From Alteromonas genovensis (GTDB lineage: Bacteria; Pseudomonadota; Gammaproteobacteria; Enterobacterales; Alteromonadaceae), in the NCBI RefSeq assembly GCF_010500895.1, contig NZ_JAAAWO010000013.1, positions 1 through 64,000 on the forward strand: 64,000 nucleotides of DNA, read 5' to 3'. The notes below the pieces were generated by a model. It did no database searches. It had not been told where the DNA came from and saw only the letters and a program-made list of their open reading frames with translations. Below, one piece after another: positions 19,419 to 29,375 of this stretch. Every line of letters starts with the position of its first letter. Positions within the stretch are counted from its first letter, which is position 1. Both the position numbers and the translations under genes were made by a program.

Positions 19419-20395
19419 TGACTAATAAACAAAACGACTACATTACCTCTGCAAAACGTGTCATCGACATTGAGGCTCGTGCAATTAGCAATTTAGCACA
19501 GCGACTGGACGAGAGTTTTGTTGATGCCTGCGAAATGCTTTACGCCTGCTCTGGCAAGGTAGTAGTTAGCGGTATGGGCAAGTCGGGGCATATTGGCAAT
19601 AAAATAGCCGCCACGTTGGCAAGCACTGGCACCCCAGCTTTTTTCATGCACCCAGGTGAAGCGAATCATGGCGACTTGGGAATGCTCAGTAAAAACGATG
19701 TGCTTTTGGCCATTTCAAATTCAGGCGAAACCGGCGAGTTAGTGAATTTGCTGCCGGTTGTAAAACGTCTTGGCGTTAAAGTCATCGCCATGACCAACAT
19801 TGTTTCCAGTACGCTAGGTCAGTACGCCGATGTAGTACTGAACATCAGTGTGGAGCAGGAAGCCTGCTCATTAGGGTTAGCGCCAACTACAAGCACTACC
19901 GCTACATTAGTGATGGGCGATGCCCTATCGGTGGCATTACTCGACAAGAAAGGATTTACGTCCGACGACTTTGCGCTATCACACCCAGGGGGCTCCCTTG
20001 GGCGAAAACTACTGTTAAAAGTCAGTGATATTATGTTGACCGGCAGTGATATTCCGCTTATAGAACCGACAGCAACCGTAGCCCAAGCGCTACTTGAGAT
20101 ATCGCAAAAAGGCTTAGGCATGACCGGTATTGTGGATGAATCCGGTAAGCTAACGGGCGTATTCACCGACGGCGACCTTCGCCGTATCCTTGATGCTAGG
20201 GTTGACCTTCATGAGGCAACCGTAAGTGACGTAATGACCCTAGGCGGCAAAACAACCACAGCCGACCAACTCGCCGTTGAAGCGCTTAATGTTATGGAGA
20301 GTTTTAAAATAAGTGCATTGATGGTGCTTGACGATAATGACCATCCAGTCGGCGCGTTTAATATGCATATGCTATTAAAAGCAGGAGTGCTGTAA
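19418..20395 (+). CDS. kdsD: Arabinose-5-phosphate isomerase KdsD
   Basis: This 325-residue enzyme converts ribulose 5-phosphate to arabinose 5-phosphate, the first step of Kdo synthesis for LPS. It has an N-terminal SIS domain (SGMGKSGHIGNKIAATLAS, ISNSGETGEL) and two CBS domains after about residue 205. The ATG at 19418 overlaps the yrbG stop (TAATG). Confidence 0.95.
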   Translation: MTNKQNDYITSAKRVIDIEARAISNLAQRLDESFVDACEMLYACSGKVVVSGMGKSGHIGNKIAATLASTGTPAFFMHPGEANHGDLGMLSKNDVLLAISNSGETGELVNLLPVVKRLGVKVIAMTNIVSSTLGQYADVVLNISVEQEACSLGLAPTTSTTATLVMGDALSVALLDKKGFTSDDFALSHPGGSLGRKLLLKVSDIMLTGSDIPLIEPTATVAQALLEISQKGLGMTGIVDESGKLTGVFTDGDLRRILDARVDLHEATVSDVMTLGGKTTTADQLAVEALNVMESFKISALMVLDDNDHPVGAFNMHMLLKAGVL

Positions 20396-20962
20396 ATGAA
20401 CAAGAAACAGGACATGACAACTACGCTGTACACCGAACTCAGTACGGACTTATTTGATGCACTAGCCCATATTAAACTGTTGGTGTGTGATGTTGACGGT
20501 GTTTTTTCAGACGGACGGATTTATCTTGGAAATGATGGTGAGGAATTAAAAGCCTTTCACACTCGCGACGGGTACGGCGTTAAAGCACTTGTCAGTCATA
20601 ACATTGATGTTGCGGTGATTACCGGTAGACGCTCAGCCATTGTTGAAAACAGAATGAAGGCGTTACATGTAGCGCATATTATTCAAGGCGAAGAGAACAA
20701 GTTTGACGCGTTAAATCAGCTTATGGGCCGCCTTGAACTATCACCTGAACACGTCGCCGTTGTTGGTGATGATATGCCTGATACCGGCATGTTTAAACAC
20801 GCGAGCGTTAAAATAGCCGTTGCCGACGCACACCCCTTTGTCGTAAAACAAGCAAATTGGATCACAACCCTACCGGGCGGTTTTGGGGCAGTGAGAGAGA
20901 TAAGTGACACGATTTTGCAGGCGCAAGGTGTAAGTAATGGCATTTTCGGGGCCAGCGTATGA
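20396..20962 (+). CDS. kdsC: Kdo-8-phosphate phosphatase KdsC
   Basis: This 188-residue HAD-superfamily phosphatase without a large cap domain shows motif I LLVCDVDGVFSDGRIYL and motif IV VVGDDMPDTGMF. It acts as a tetramer and makes free Kdo for lipid A attachment. It starts immediately after the kdsD stop and overlaps lptC by 4 bp. Confidence 0.95.
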   Translation: MNKKQDMTTTLYTELSTDLFDALAHIKLLVCDVDGVFSDGRIYLGNDGEELKAFHTRDGYGVKALVSHNIDVAVITGRRSAIVENRMKALHVAHIIQGEENKFDALNQLMGRLELSPEHVAVVGDDMPDTGMFKHASVKIAVADAHPFVVKQANWITTLPGGFGAVREISDTILQAQGVSNGIFGASV

Positions 20963-21537
20963 ATCAATTCGGCTTCAACCGACTTGGCGTCAGTATTTCA
21001 GCGCTATTTATTTTAGCCATGCTGATGTACATTCCTACCTGGATGGAAGAAGACCCAGTATTAGAAACGTCTGAAGGACTGGATGCATTAAAGCCTGCTT
21101 ATAAAGCCAAAAACTTAACCACAACCCTTTATAACAATGAAGGGCAACTGAATCATAAAGTTTTCGCTTCTTCTATGGAGCATTACGACCAGCTTGGCTT
21201 TGTTTCTTTCGACCGGCCGAACTACACTCTCTATACGAATGATGCAGGTTCACCATGGGTCGTGACAGCGCAAGAGGGAACCTTGTATAACAATGAATTA
21301 ATACAATTAGAAAACAATGTGACAATTGAAAACCAAAGTCAGGATGACTTTGTGAAGTCAATTACCACTGAATACATTCAAATTAATTTGGATAACAAGC
21401 AGATGACGTCAGATCAACCCGTAGAAATACGCGGCATGCAATATGTTATTCAAAGTAACGGATTCAACGCAAACCTGCGCACCCAAAAATATGAGCTTAT
21501 CGACCATGTACAAACTACGTATTCTCCTAGCAACTAG
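20959..21537 (+). CDS. lptC: LPS export protein LptC
   Basis: This 192-residue bitopic inner-membrane protein has a helix at about 12-27 and a periplasmic beta-jellyroll (YTLYTNDAGSPWVVTAQEGTLYNN region). It links the LptB2FG extractor to the LptA bridge. Position between kdsC and lptA is diagnostic. The 3' end overlaps the lptA start by 32 bp. Confidence 0.93.
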   Translation: MNQFGFNRLGVSISALFILAMLMYIPTWMEEDPVLETSEGLDALKPAYKAKNLTTTLYNNEGQLNHKVFASSMEHYDQLGFVSFDRPNYTLYTNDAGSPWVVTAQEGTLYNNELIQLENNVTIENQSQDDFVKSITTEYIQINLDNKQMTSDQPVEIRGMQYVIQSNGFNANLRTQKYELIDHVQTTYSPSN

Positions 21538-22102
21538 TGCGTTGCTAGTGCTTTGCACTAGCCCGGCATTAGGCAATGAAAATGATTTTACGCTGCCTAT
21601 CGAGATTGGCTCTAACTCCCAGTTCATTGATGGTAAAAATAAGACAGCGCTATATAAAGATAACGTACTTATTACCCAAGGCTCGCTTACCATCGAGGCT
21701 GACGAAGTTGAAGTTATTGCATCACAAGGAAGCGGCCGAGAAATTTTTGTTGCTCGTGGAAACCCAGCTAGCTATTCCCAAGAGCTTGAAGACGGTAACC
21801 CTGTTTCTGCAAGAGCGAACGAGATACGCTATGAAGTGGCTAAGCGCACTATTTCCCTTACCGGAAACGCAGAACTTAAACAGGACACCAGCCAAGTTAA
21901 AGGCAACAGCATTACGTTTGATATGATCACAGAACAACTGCTAGCCACAGGTGGCGCTGGTGATGCTAGTGGGCGCGTTACTACCGTATTTACGCCTGAG
22001 TCTATTCGCAAAGCGAACGACGAGACCAGCGAAAATGATAACGGTAACGATAATGACGGTAGCAACGGTGACGGCAACAACAACGGTAAGGGCGAGCAGT
22101 AA
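21506..22102 (+). CDS. lptA: Periplasmic LPS bridge protein LptA
   Basis: The chosen start ([14 protein letters not shown]) gives a normal signal peptide ending CTSPALG; it lies inside the lptC coding sequence. The mature OstA-like domain includes [21 protein letters not shown] and [20 protein letters not shown]. LptA oligomerises head to tail to carry LPS across the periplasm. After the domain comes a tail of about 28 residues made largely of Asn, Asp, Gly and Ser, which is not part of the jellyroll. Confidence 0.93.
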   Translation: MYKLRILLATSALLVLCTSPALGNENDFTLPIEIGSNSQFIDGKNKTALYKDNVLITQGSLTIEADEVEVIASQGSGREIFVARGNPASYSQELEDGNPVSARANEIRYEVAKRTISLTGNAELKQDTSQVKGNSITFDMITEQLLATGGAGDASGRVTTVFTPESIRKANDETSENDNGNDNDGSNGDGNNNGKGEQ

Positions 22103-22104
22103 CA

Positions 22105-22830
22105 ATGGCAACTCTTAGTGCAAAGAACCTTGCTAAAGCATATAAATCACGACAGGTAGTGATTGATGTTAGCCTGTCAGTCTCTACCGGACAAATTGTC
22201 GGGTTATTGGGGCCTAACGGCGCGGGGAAAACCACCACTTTTTATATGATTGTAGGGTTGGTTCCCTCAGACAAAGGCCAAATATCTATCGATGATAATG
22301 AATTAACTCATCAGCCTATGCATGAGCGTGCAAGAGGCGGTATTGGCTATTTACCACAGGAAGCGTCCATCTTTCGAAAGCTCACTGTGCATGAAAATAT
22401 TATGGCGATTTTACAAACCAGAAAGGATTTAAATTCACAGCAGCAGGAAGAAGAAGCCGATGCACTACTTGATGAATTTAATATCAACCATATACGTAAT
22501 AGTATGGGTATGAGTCTTTCCGGTGGAGAACGTCGCCGAGTAGAAATAGCACGAGCATTAGCAGCAAAACCTGAATTTATTTTGCTTGATGAACCTTTTG
22601 CTGGTGTTGATCCCATATCAGTTAATGATATAAAGAAGATAATACAGCACTTGCGCGACAGAGGGTTGGGTATACTCATTACCGACCACAACGTGCGGGA
22701 AACATTGGATGTCTGTGAAAAGGCGTACATCGTAAGTCATGGTGAACTTATTGCGCAAGGAACGGCGGAACAGGTTTTAAGTAATCAAAAAGTAAGGGAT
22801 GTATACCTAGGCGAACAATTCAGGCTATAG
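22105..22830 (+). CDS. lptB: LPS export ABC ATPase LptB
   Basis: This 241-residue ATPase has Walker [14 protein letters not shown], signature [14 protein letters not shown], Walker [14 protein letters not shown] and switch His in [10 protein letters not shown]. It drives LPS extraction with LptF and LptG, which are not in this window. It starts 2 bp after lptA. Confidence 0.97.
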   Translation: MATLSAKNLAKAYKSRQVVIDVSLSVSTGQIVGLLGPNGAGKTTTFYMIVGLVPSDKGQISIDDNELTHQPMHERARGGIGYLPQEASIFRKLTVHENIMAILQTRKDLNSQQQEEEADALLDEFNINHIRNSMGMSLSGGERRRVEIARALAAKPEFILLDEPFAGVDPISVNDIKKIIQHLRDRGLGILITDHNVRETLDVCEKAYIVSHGELIAQGTAEQVLSNQKVRDVYLGEQFRL

Positions 22831-22907
22831 TTATTGTGTGTAACCTAATTGTCATTTTTCATAAGCGCTCAGGTATATTCACTCAAGAGCATTAAAATAA
22901 GATATAG

Positions 22908-24407
22908 ATGAAACCATCTTTACAGTTAAAATTTAGTCAACAACTAACGATGACTCCACAGTTGCAGCAGGCAATCAAGCTGCTGCAGCTGTCTACACTC
23001 GATCTTCAACAGGAGATTCAAGAGGCCCTCGACTCAAACCCTCTGCTAGAAGTAGAAGAAGGTAATGACGAGCCTCAGGCAGAAAAAAACAACATAGACA
23101 ATGACGATAGCCAAATCGAAGCTACCGCGTCAGCGTCCAGCGACACTTTAGAGTCGGGTGATGCTTTAGAAAAGAACGACTTACCCGATGAACTGCCAAT
23201 TGATAGCACCTGGGACGAATATTACTCAGCCTCTTCAGCGCCTGCACCTGGCCCGTCAAATAACGATGATGACCACGTTTTCCAAGGCGAAACCACTGAC
23301 GACATTCAAACTCACCTGCTTTGGCAGATGCGTTTAACTCCTTTTTCTGATATCGACAGAGCTATCGCTGTTGCCATTATCGACTCGATTGACGAATCAG
23401 GTTATTTAACCGCTACGCTAGATGAGATATTAGAGGCAGTAAACTTTGAAGATATCGAAACCGAAAATATTGAAGAAGAAATCGAATTAGATGAAGTTGA
23501 GTGTGTACTGAAACGTATTCAAATGTTTGACCCTATCGGCTCTGGATCTCGCTCTCCGCAAGAGTGTTTAATGGTGCAGCTGCGCCAGTTTGCTGACGAC
23601 ACACCTTGGTTAGATGAAGCGAGAAGACTGATTGAGGACTACTCAGACCTTCTCAGTAGCAAAGATTATAGAACCCTCATGCGTAAAAGCCGCTTGAAGG
23701 AAGATGAACTTCGCGAGGCAATGCGTTTACTTCAAACCTTGAATCCTCGCCCAGGTAGTGCTTTAGTTACTAAAGAGCCTGAGTATGTTATTCCAGATGT
23801 ATCGGTGGCAAAGAAGAATGGTCGCTGGACTGTTGAACTCAACCCCGACAGCTTGCCTAAGCTAGGTGTAAATCAGCAATACGCAGCAATGAGTCGAAAA
23901 GCGAAAAACAGCAGTGACTCTCAGTTTATTCGTTCTCATATGCAAGAAGCTAAATGGTTTATAAAGAGTTTAGAGTCTAGAAACGATACCTTAATGAAAG
24001 TAGCTAATTGTATCGTTCAACAGCAAATGGGATTTTTTGAGCACGGACCAGAAATGATGAAACCAATGGTGCTCAATGATGTCGCAGAAATGGTGGATAT
24101 GCACGAATCCACAATATCGCGAGTAACGACTCAGAAGTACATGCATACGCCTCGCGGTATTTACGAATTGAAGTATTTCTTTTCTAGCCATGTGGCAACT
24201 GAGTCTGGCGGTGAGTGTTCGTCAACGGCCATTCGTGCATTAATAAAGAAATTGGTAGCAGCAGAAACGCCAAGCAAACCATTAAGCGATAGCAAAATTG
24301 CTTTATTGTTGGCAGAGCAAGGCATAAAAGTCGCTCGGCGGACAATAGCAAAATACCGGGAGTCTTTATCGATACCCCCGTCTAACCAACGCAAAAGCCT
24401 TATCTAA
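22908..24407 (+). CDS. rpoN: RNA polymerase sigma-54 factor RpoN
   Basis: This 499-residue sigma-54 begins with the Gln/Leu-rich activator-responsive region I ([20 protein letters not shown]). A long acidic region II (about 55-125) follows, then the core-binding region, a helix-turn-helix ([14 protein letters not shown]) and the RpoN box ([10 protein letters not shown]) near the C-terminus. It directs transcription from -24/-12 promoters with enhancer-binding proteins. It follows lptB after 77 bp, the conserved order. Confidence 0.97.
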   Translation: MKPSLQLKFSQQLTMTPQLQQAIKLLQLSTLDLQQEIQEALDSNPLLEVEEGNDEPQAEKNNIDNDDSQIEATASASSDTLESGDALEKNDLPDELPIDSTWDEYYSASSAPAPGPSNNDDDHVFQGETTDDIQTHLLWQMRLTPFSDIDRAIAVAIIDSIDESGYLTATLDEILEAVNFEDIETENIEEEIELDEVECVLKRIQMFDPIGSGSRSPQECLMVQLRQFADDTPWLDEARRLIEDYSDLLSSKDYRTLMRKSRLKEDELREAMRLLQTLNPRPGSALVTKEPEYVIPDVSVAKKNGRWTVELNPDSLPKLGVNQQYAAMSRKAKNSSDSQFIRSHMQEAKWFIKSLESRNDTLMKVANCIVQQQMGFFEHGPEMMKPMVLNDVAEMVDMHESTISRVTTQKYMHTPRGIYELKYFFSSHVATESGGECSSTAIRALIKKLVAAETPSKPLSDSKIALLLAEQGIKVARRTIAKYRESLSIPPSNQRKSLI

Positions 24408-24435
24408 AGGCGTTATATTAAAAGGAAGACGAAAT

Positions 24436-24723
24436 ATGCAAATCAACCTAACTGGTCATCATGTGGAAATCACCGATTCTTTGCGTAATTATGTCGATAC
24501 GAAGTTTAGTAAACTTGAGCGTCACTTTGATCACATTTCTAATGTGCATGTCATCCTGAACGTAGAAAAAATAAATCAAAAAGCAGAAGCTACGATGCAT
24601 TTAAGTGGTGCCGAAGTATTTGCATCCTCAGAAAATACCGATATGTATGCGGCGATTGACAGCATGGTTGATAAACTCGACAGGCAGGTGATCAAGCATA
24701 AGGAAAAACTGAAAAAGCATTAA
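24436..24723 (+). CDS. hpf: Ribosome hibernation promoting factor HPF
   Basis: This 95-residue short-form HPF/YfiA-family protein (MQINLTGHHVEITDSLRNYV start, VHVILNVEKINQKAEATMHL core) binds the 30S decoding region and promotes 100S dimers in stationary phase together with RMF. It lies downstream of rpoN, as in E. coli, with ribosome site aaaggaag. Confidence 0.95.
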   Translation: MQINLTGHHVEITDSLRNYVDTKFSKLERHFDHISNVHVILNVEKINQKAEATMHLSGAEVFASSENTDMYAAIDSMVDKLDRQVIKHKEKLKKH

Positions 24724-24736
24724 TAGATAATTAAGC

Positions 24737-25183
24737 ATGGATATTAAAGCCATCGTAAGCCTGGACCGCACCGAGTGTGCGGTTCAGTGCAATAGCAAGA
24801 AGCGAATATTAGAAATCATTTCTGATATTGCTGCCCAAGACAATACCAGCATTGACCAAGTCACCGTGTTGAATAGTCTTCTATCTAGAGAGCGGATGGG
24901 CAGTACAGGAATAGGTAACGGTATAGCGCTCCCTCATGGTCGTTTAGCGGGTTTAGAACACGTTATGGCCATTATTGTAACCTGCATTCCAGCGATTAAT
25001 TTTGACGCCCTCGATGAAAAACCTGTCGATATATTTTTTGCACTGCTAGTGCCTGAAGAACAGACAGAGGGACATTTACAAACCTTAGCGACAGTGGCTG
25101 GTAAGCTCAGCGACAAAGACACTGTCAAAGCGATACGAAGAGCCAAAACCAACGAAGATATTGTTTCGGCACTTGGCATGTAA
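24737..25183 (+). CDS. ptsN: Nitrogen PTS enzyme IIA PtsN
   Basis: This 148-residue EIIA-Ntr protein has its phosphorylated histidine at His67 in GNGIALPHGRL. It takes phosphate from NPr (ptsO) and regulates potassium transport and other processes by its phosphorylation state. The neighbours rpoN, hpf, rapZ and ptsO complete the classical rpoN operon. Confidence 0.95.
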   Translation: MDIKAIVSLDRTECAVQCNSKKRILEIISDIAAQDNTSIDQVTVLNSLLSRERMGSTGIGNGIALPHGRLAGLEHVMAIIVTCIPAINFDALDEKPVDIFFALLVPEEQTEGHLQTLATVAGKLSDKDTVKAIRRAKTNEDIVSALGM

Positions 25184-25243
25184 AGACAGTTTCAAAAGAT
25201 ACATTGACGTTTTCGTCACTTTTTTGTTTAGGGAGAAATATCG

Positions 25244-26086
25244 GTGAAGCTGATCATTATCAGTGGTCGTTCAGGCTCAGGAAAGTCGGTGGCATTAAGA
25301 GCATTGGAAGATTTGGGCTACTATTGCGTCGATAACATTCCCGTCAATTTGCTACCAACGCTCACCCATACTGTTGTGGATGAATACGATCAGGTAGCGG
25401 TGAGTATCGACGTACGCAATTTACCAAAGAATCCCAACGATTTGGTAGAAATATTAGACTACCTTCCCTCCTCTTGGTCGATGACGATTGTTTACATTGA
25501 TGCCAGTGACGACGTGTTAGTAAAGCGCTTTAGCGAAACTAGACGTTTACACCCTCTAGCCAAATTAAATAAATCGCTCTCTGAGGCCATAAAGGCAGAA
25601 TCAACGTTGCTTGGGCCTATTGTTGAGCGTGCTGACCTCTACTTAGACACAGATAAGCTCACTATACATCAGCTGGCCGAAATTATTCGCGAGCGGATTT
25701 TAGGTAAAAAGAGTTCTCGTTTGGTACTAGTGTTTGAATCTTTTGGCTTTAAGCACGGTATACCGAAAGACGCCGACTATGTATTTGACGCTCGTTTCTT
25801 ACCGAACCCTCACTGGGAGCCTGATTTGCGGCATTTGACGGGTTTAGATGCACCTGTAGAAGTATTTCTTGGCTCACAACCTGTGGTTACTAAGTTTGTA
25901 TGGCAAATCCAAAACTTAATGACCACATGGCTGCCTCATCTCGAGCGAAATAATAGAAGCTATGTCACGGTAGCCATTGGCTGTACGGGTGGGCAGCACC
26001 GTTCTGTCTATATTGCGCAGACGTTGTCAAAAACATTCGGTGAAATTCATCCGGATGTGCAGATTCGTCACAGAGAGCTAAATTAA
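25244..26086 (+). CDS. rapZ: RNase adapter protein RapZ
   Basis: This 280-residue protein has an N-terminal P-loop (ISGRSGSGKSVALRAL), a DXXG-like region and a conserved C-terminus (IGCTGGQHRSVYIAQ) that binds RNA. In E. coli RapZ targets sRNA GlmZ to RNase E and so adjusts GlmS, the enzyme feeding UDP-GlcNAc synthesis. The start is GTG with ribosome site agggag. Confidence 0.95.
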   Translation: MKLIIISGRSGSGKSVALRALEDLGYYCVDNIPVNLLPTLTHTVVDEYDQVAVSIDVRNLPKNPNDLVEILDYLPSSWSMTIVYIDASDDVLVKRFSETRRLHPLAKLNKSLSEAIKAESTLLGPIVERADLYLDTDKLTIHQLAEIIRERILGKKSSRLVLVFESFGFKHGIPKDADYVFDARFLPNPHWEPDLRHLTGLDAPVEVFLGSQPVVTKFVWQIQNLMTTWLPHLERNNRSYVTVAIGCTGGQHRSVYIAQTLSKTFGEIHPDVQIRHRELN

Positions 26087-26120
26087 CCACTCGCATTAAT
26101 AAAAAAGAGCGTAAATACTA

Positions 26121-26393
26121 GTGACTATTGAGAAAACACTCACCATCGTCAATAAACTTGGCCTTCACGCAAGAGCGGCAACCCAACTTGTGCAGCTTGC
26201 TAATCAATTTGATGCCAAAATAATTCTTGAAAAAGGCGATAAACAGGCCGACGCAAGCAGTGTGCTTGGGTTGATGATGCTTGAAAGCCATCAGGGTGAG
26301 CAAGTTAACGTGATTGTTGAAGGCGATGATGCAGAGGACGCCTTAGCCGCTATTGAAACACTCATTGAAGGACGCTTTAACGAAGACGAGTAA
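26121..26393 (+). CDS. ptsO: Phosphocarrier protein NPr (PtsO)
   Basis: This 90-residue HPr-like protein has the phosphorylatable His16 in NKLGLHARAA and the later conserved region SSVLGLMMLES. It passes phosphate from EI-Ntr to PtsN. It is the last gene of the rpoN operon; its start is GTG. Confidence 0.94.
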   Translation: MTIEKTLTIVNKLGLHARAATQLVQLANQFDAKIILEKGDKQADASSVLGLMMLESHQGEQVNVIVEGDDAEDALAAIETLIEGRFNEDE

Positions 26394-26412
26394 CCTCGTA
26401 GGCCCTCCCATA

Positions 26413-26481
26413 GGCCAGCTTTTCACTGGCCGCTGGCTAAGCGCCTATATAACTGCTTACATAGCGTCTTATATAAGCGCT
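26413..26481 (+). promoter_or_regulatory. Possible structured leader before mgtE
   Basis: Two inverted repeats lie in the 236-bp gap between ptsO and mgtE. One is ggccag/ctggcc (26413-26431, 7-nt loop). The other is a 12-bp pair at 26440-26451 and 26470-26481 with one G-U-type mismatch. Neither is followed by a T-run, so they do not look like a ptsO terminator. They may be part of an mgtE leader; no known magnesium riboswitch class is recognised. Confidence 0.35.
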
Positions 26482-26629
26482 GACACGTAAAAACTCATTC
26501 TAAAACAATGTATTTATCATGACACTGCTAGGGTAAATACGCTATTCTATAAGCTTAATCTATTTGGTCATTGTCTACGGCGTGAAATACGCTTTCTTTA
26601 GGCACACTCTTGGTTAGGAATTGCTTTTC

Positions 26630-27988
26630 ATGGCAGAAGCTCTCGTTTCTAAATATGTACAAACTCAATTGCGAACGCTCAACAATGCGCTGAGTAACGG
26701 CCAATTTGTGTCGGTTAGAAAGCTCCTTCTTGAACTTCCGCCTTCCGACGTAGCCCACATTTTAGAGTCCAGCCCTAGCCGCACTCGTGACGAGCTATGG
26801 GAGTTGATTGACGGCGACTTTCACGGCGATATTTTAGAAGAACTGTCCGATGATGTTCGTAACGGCATAATTACTAAAATGCTGCCTGCAAATGTGGTGG
26901 ACGCGCTTGAGGAAATGGATACCGATGACCTGGCAGAGACCCTAAGCAGCCTGCCAGAAACGGTCCTCCTCGACATCCTAGACTCCATGGACGCACAAGA
27001 CCGGTTGCGCGCCGAACAAGCACTATCTTATGGTGAAGAAACTGCCGGCTTCATCATGAATACCGACACTATCACCCTGCGTCCCGACGTTACTATTGAT
27101 GTGGTATTGCGTTATATCCGCCTCAAGGGCGAGCTACCAGAAAACACAGATACCTTTTATGTGGTCAATCGCACCGATAACCTCGTGGGTATCGTACCAG
27201 TAACACGGCTTCTAACCGCAGACACTAGCGACAAAGTCTCTGATGTGATGGATGAAGAGTCAGAAGCTATTCCGGTTAACATGCCAGATGATGAAGTCGC
27301 GAGCCTATTTGAACGCTATAACTGGCTCTCAGCACCTGTTGTTGATGAAAATAATCGCCTCGTCGGGCGAATTACTATTGATGACGTGGTTGATATTATT
27401 CGCGAAGACGCCGAACACTCCATGATGAGTATGGCGGGTCTAGACGACGATGAAGATACCTTTGCCCCTGTTATGCAAAGTACCAAGAGACGTTCAGTGT
27501 GGCTAGCGGTGAACCTAGCCACGGCATTGATGGCAGCAATGGTGAGCGACTTATTTGAAGCCACATTAAGCGCTTTAGCTGTACTCGCTATTTTAAACAC
27601 CATTGTACCAAGCATGGGTGGTGTGGCAGGTAACCAAACCCTGACTCTTGTTATACGCGGTATGGCGCTGGGCCATGTCAATGCAAACAACTCCCGCTGG
27701 CTGATTAGTAAAGAGATTGCCATTGGTGTGCTAAACGGCATCATTTGGGCGGTATTAATAGCCTCTGTCATCGCATTGTGGAAACAAGACTATATGCTAG
27801 GTGTCATCATTGCATTTGCTATGCTTGTTAACATGATTGCGGCTGCATTAGCCGGCGCAACGCTGCCTATGATAATGAAGCGACTAAAGATAGACCCTGC
27901 ACTAGCGGGAAGTGTCATTTTAACCACCATCACAGACGTGGTGGGTATTTTTGCATTCCTAGGCACTGCCACATTGTTTTTGGTATAG
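26630..27988 (+). CDS. mgtE: Magnesium channel/transporter MgtE
   Basis: This 452-residue protein has the MgtE order: an N-terminal helical domain (about 25-125), two CBS domains (about 130-255) and five membrane helices. The pore region includes PSMGGVAGNQTLTLVIRGMALG. Magnesium bound by the cytosolic domains closes the channel. I start at the ATG 26630, preferring it to a TTG three codons earlier. Confidence 0.95.
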   Translation: MAEALVSKYVQTQLRTLNNALSNGQFVSVRKLLLELPPSDVAHILESSPSRTRDELWELIDGDFHGDILEELSDDVRNGIITKMLPANVVDALEEMDTDDLAETLSSLPETVLLDILDSMDAQDRLRAEQALSYGEETAGFIMNTDTITLRPDVTIDVVLRYIRLKGELPENTDTFYVVNRTDNLVGIVPVTRLLTADTSDKVSDVMDEESEAIPVNMPDDEVASLFERYNWLSAPVVDENNRLVGRITIDDVVDIIREDAEHSMMSMAGLDDDEDTFAPVMQSTKRRSVWLAVNLATALMAAMVSDLFEATLSALAVLAILNTIVPSMGGVAGNQTLTLVIRGMALGHVNANNSRWLISKEIAIGVLNGIIWAVLIASVIALWKQDYMLGVIIAFAMLVNMIAAALAGATLPMIMKRLKIDPALAGSVILTTITDVVGIFAFLGTATLFLV

Positions 27989-28020
27989 CGGTAACAGTCA
28001 ATTTTCACTAGGGTATCTTG

Positions 28021-28749
28021 ATGAAACGCATAATATTAGCCGTTGGTTTACTTACTCCCTTCTTAGTAGCCGCTGGAAACGTTAATTACACGTCAACGCC
28101 TATCCACATTGATGGTGTATCAGAAGATGCTTGGAATAAAGCCACATGGCACGATATGCCCCATTTAATGGATGGAACGCTTCCCACATCAGATAATGAC
28201 TTTAAAGGCCGCTATCGATTATTGTGGGATGAAAACTATCTATATTTGCAGGCGAGTATCAGCGATGATGTGCTGATTGACACTCACCCTAACCCAACTA
28301 AAAAATATTGGGATGATGATGCGCTAGAGGTATTTATAGACAGCGACGCTTCTGGTGGCAATCATCAATTTAACCATACCGCATTTGCCTACCATATAGG
28401 CCTTGATAACCAAGCCGCCGATTATGCACCTGACCAAAAAGCGCATTTGTATACAGAGCATCTTATCAGCCGTTGGCAACGACAAACATCAGCGCCTTAT
28501 AACATTGTCTGGGAAGTGGCGATTAAACTCTTTTCCAATAGTTATGAAGAAAATAGCCCCAACACCCCTCTAGTGTTAGAGGAACACCAAGTTATTGGTT
28601 TTATGCTGGCCTACTGCGATAATGATGGCAGTGAAGTACGTGAGCATTTTATGGGCTCTCATGAGATACAGCCGGTAAACGGTGACAAAAACCGTGGGTA
28701 CATAGATGCAGATGTGTTCGGCAAGATAACGTTGCTACCTAAAAAGTAA
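28021..28749 (+). CDS. Exported CBM9-like carbohydrate-binding domain protein
   Basis: This 242-residue protein has a signal peptide (ends FLVAA) and a single domain like family-9 carbohydrate-binding modules. Visible parts are IHIDGVSEDAWNKATWHDMP, LLWDENYLYLQASISDD, KKYWDDDALEVFID and a later NIVWEVAIKL. Such stand-alone periplasmic or surface domains occur widely in marine bacteria, and the ligand is unknown. It follows mgtE after 32 bp on the same strand, so co-transcription is possible, but no functional link is evident. Confidence 0.8.
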   Translation: MKRIILAVGLLTPFLVAAGNVNYTSTPIHIDGVSEDAWNKATWHDMPHLMDGTLPTSDNDFKGRYRLLWDENYLYLQASISDDVLIDTHPNPTKKYWDDDALEVFIDSDASGGNHQFNHTAFAYHIGLDNQAADYAPDQKAHLYTEHLISRWQRQTSAPYNIVWEVAIKLFSNSYEENSPNTPLVLEEHQVIGFMLAYCDNDGSEVREHFMGSHEIQPVNGDKNRGYIDADVFGKITLLPKK

Positions 28750-28821
28750 AGGTGGCTACTTATCGTCTTTAGCAGCCTTCACCTTTAACAGCCATCTCCT
28801 TTCAAAAAAACCGTCTCAAAC

Positions 28822-28857
28822 AAAAAAGCCGCAGTATCTTAAAATACAGCGGCTTTT
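28822..28857. terminator. Terminator between the CBM9-like gene and sspB
   Basis: An AAAAGCCGC/GCGGCTTTT stem is extended by GTAT/ATAC around an A/T-rich loop. A-rich sequence lies on one side and T-rich on the other, so it can serve both convergent genes. Confidence 0.85.
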
Positions 28858-28898
28858 GAATAATTCGACCTAAAACCTAGTTGATAATTACGCTTGGG

Positions 28899-29375
28899 CT
28901 ACTTAATGACCTTCAGCGTAGGCTTACCCTTTTTAGGCGGTACAGGCGCATCGCTTGAGGCAGAAGCATCAGCATCTTCTATAGATGTTGGTCCTGTTTG
29001 TTCTGGCTCACTTGAGATAGGCTCTGCTGGCTCAATAGCATCAGAACGTGCTACATCTTCCTCTGTTGCAAACACAGTACCAGCACCATTCTCACGAGCG
29101 TATATAGCAATTACCGCTTCACAGGGCATGCTTAAACGACGAGGTTGGCCTCCAAAACGCGCTTGAAAAGACAAACCGTTTATATCCAGGTTAAAACCCA
29201 CGCAGGCACTCGGTGATACATTAAGTACAATTTGGCCGTCTTTAACAAATTCTTGCGGAACTTCCACCAATTCATTTGTTGCATCAACAACAACGTATGG
29301 CGTCATATCGTTATCCACTATCCATTCATAAAAAGCCCTAAGTAGATAGGGCTGGTTTGACGTCATAGATGTCAT
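28899..29375 (-). CDS. sspB: ClpXP specificity-enhancing factor SspB
   Basis: This 158-residue adaptor delivers ssrA-tagged proteins to ClpXP. The N-terminal tag-binding domain (YLLRAFYEWIVDNDMTPYVVVD, LSFQARFGGQPRRLSMP) is followed by an acidic, Ser/Glu/Ala/Pro-rich linker. The C-terminal ClpX-binding peptide (GKPTLKVIK) matches the E. coli tail. It overlaps sspA by 4 bp. Confidence 0.95.
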   Translation of the reverse strand: MTSMTSNQPYLLRAFYEWIVDNDMTPYVVVDATNELVEVPQEFVKDGQIVLNVSPSACVGFNLDINGLSFQARFGGQPRRLSMPCEAVIAIYARENGAGTVFATEEDVARSDAIEPAEPISSEPEQTGPTSIEDADASASSDAPVPPKKGKPTLKVIK

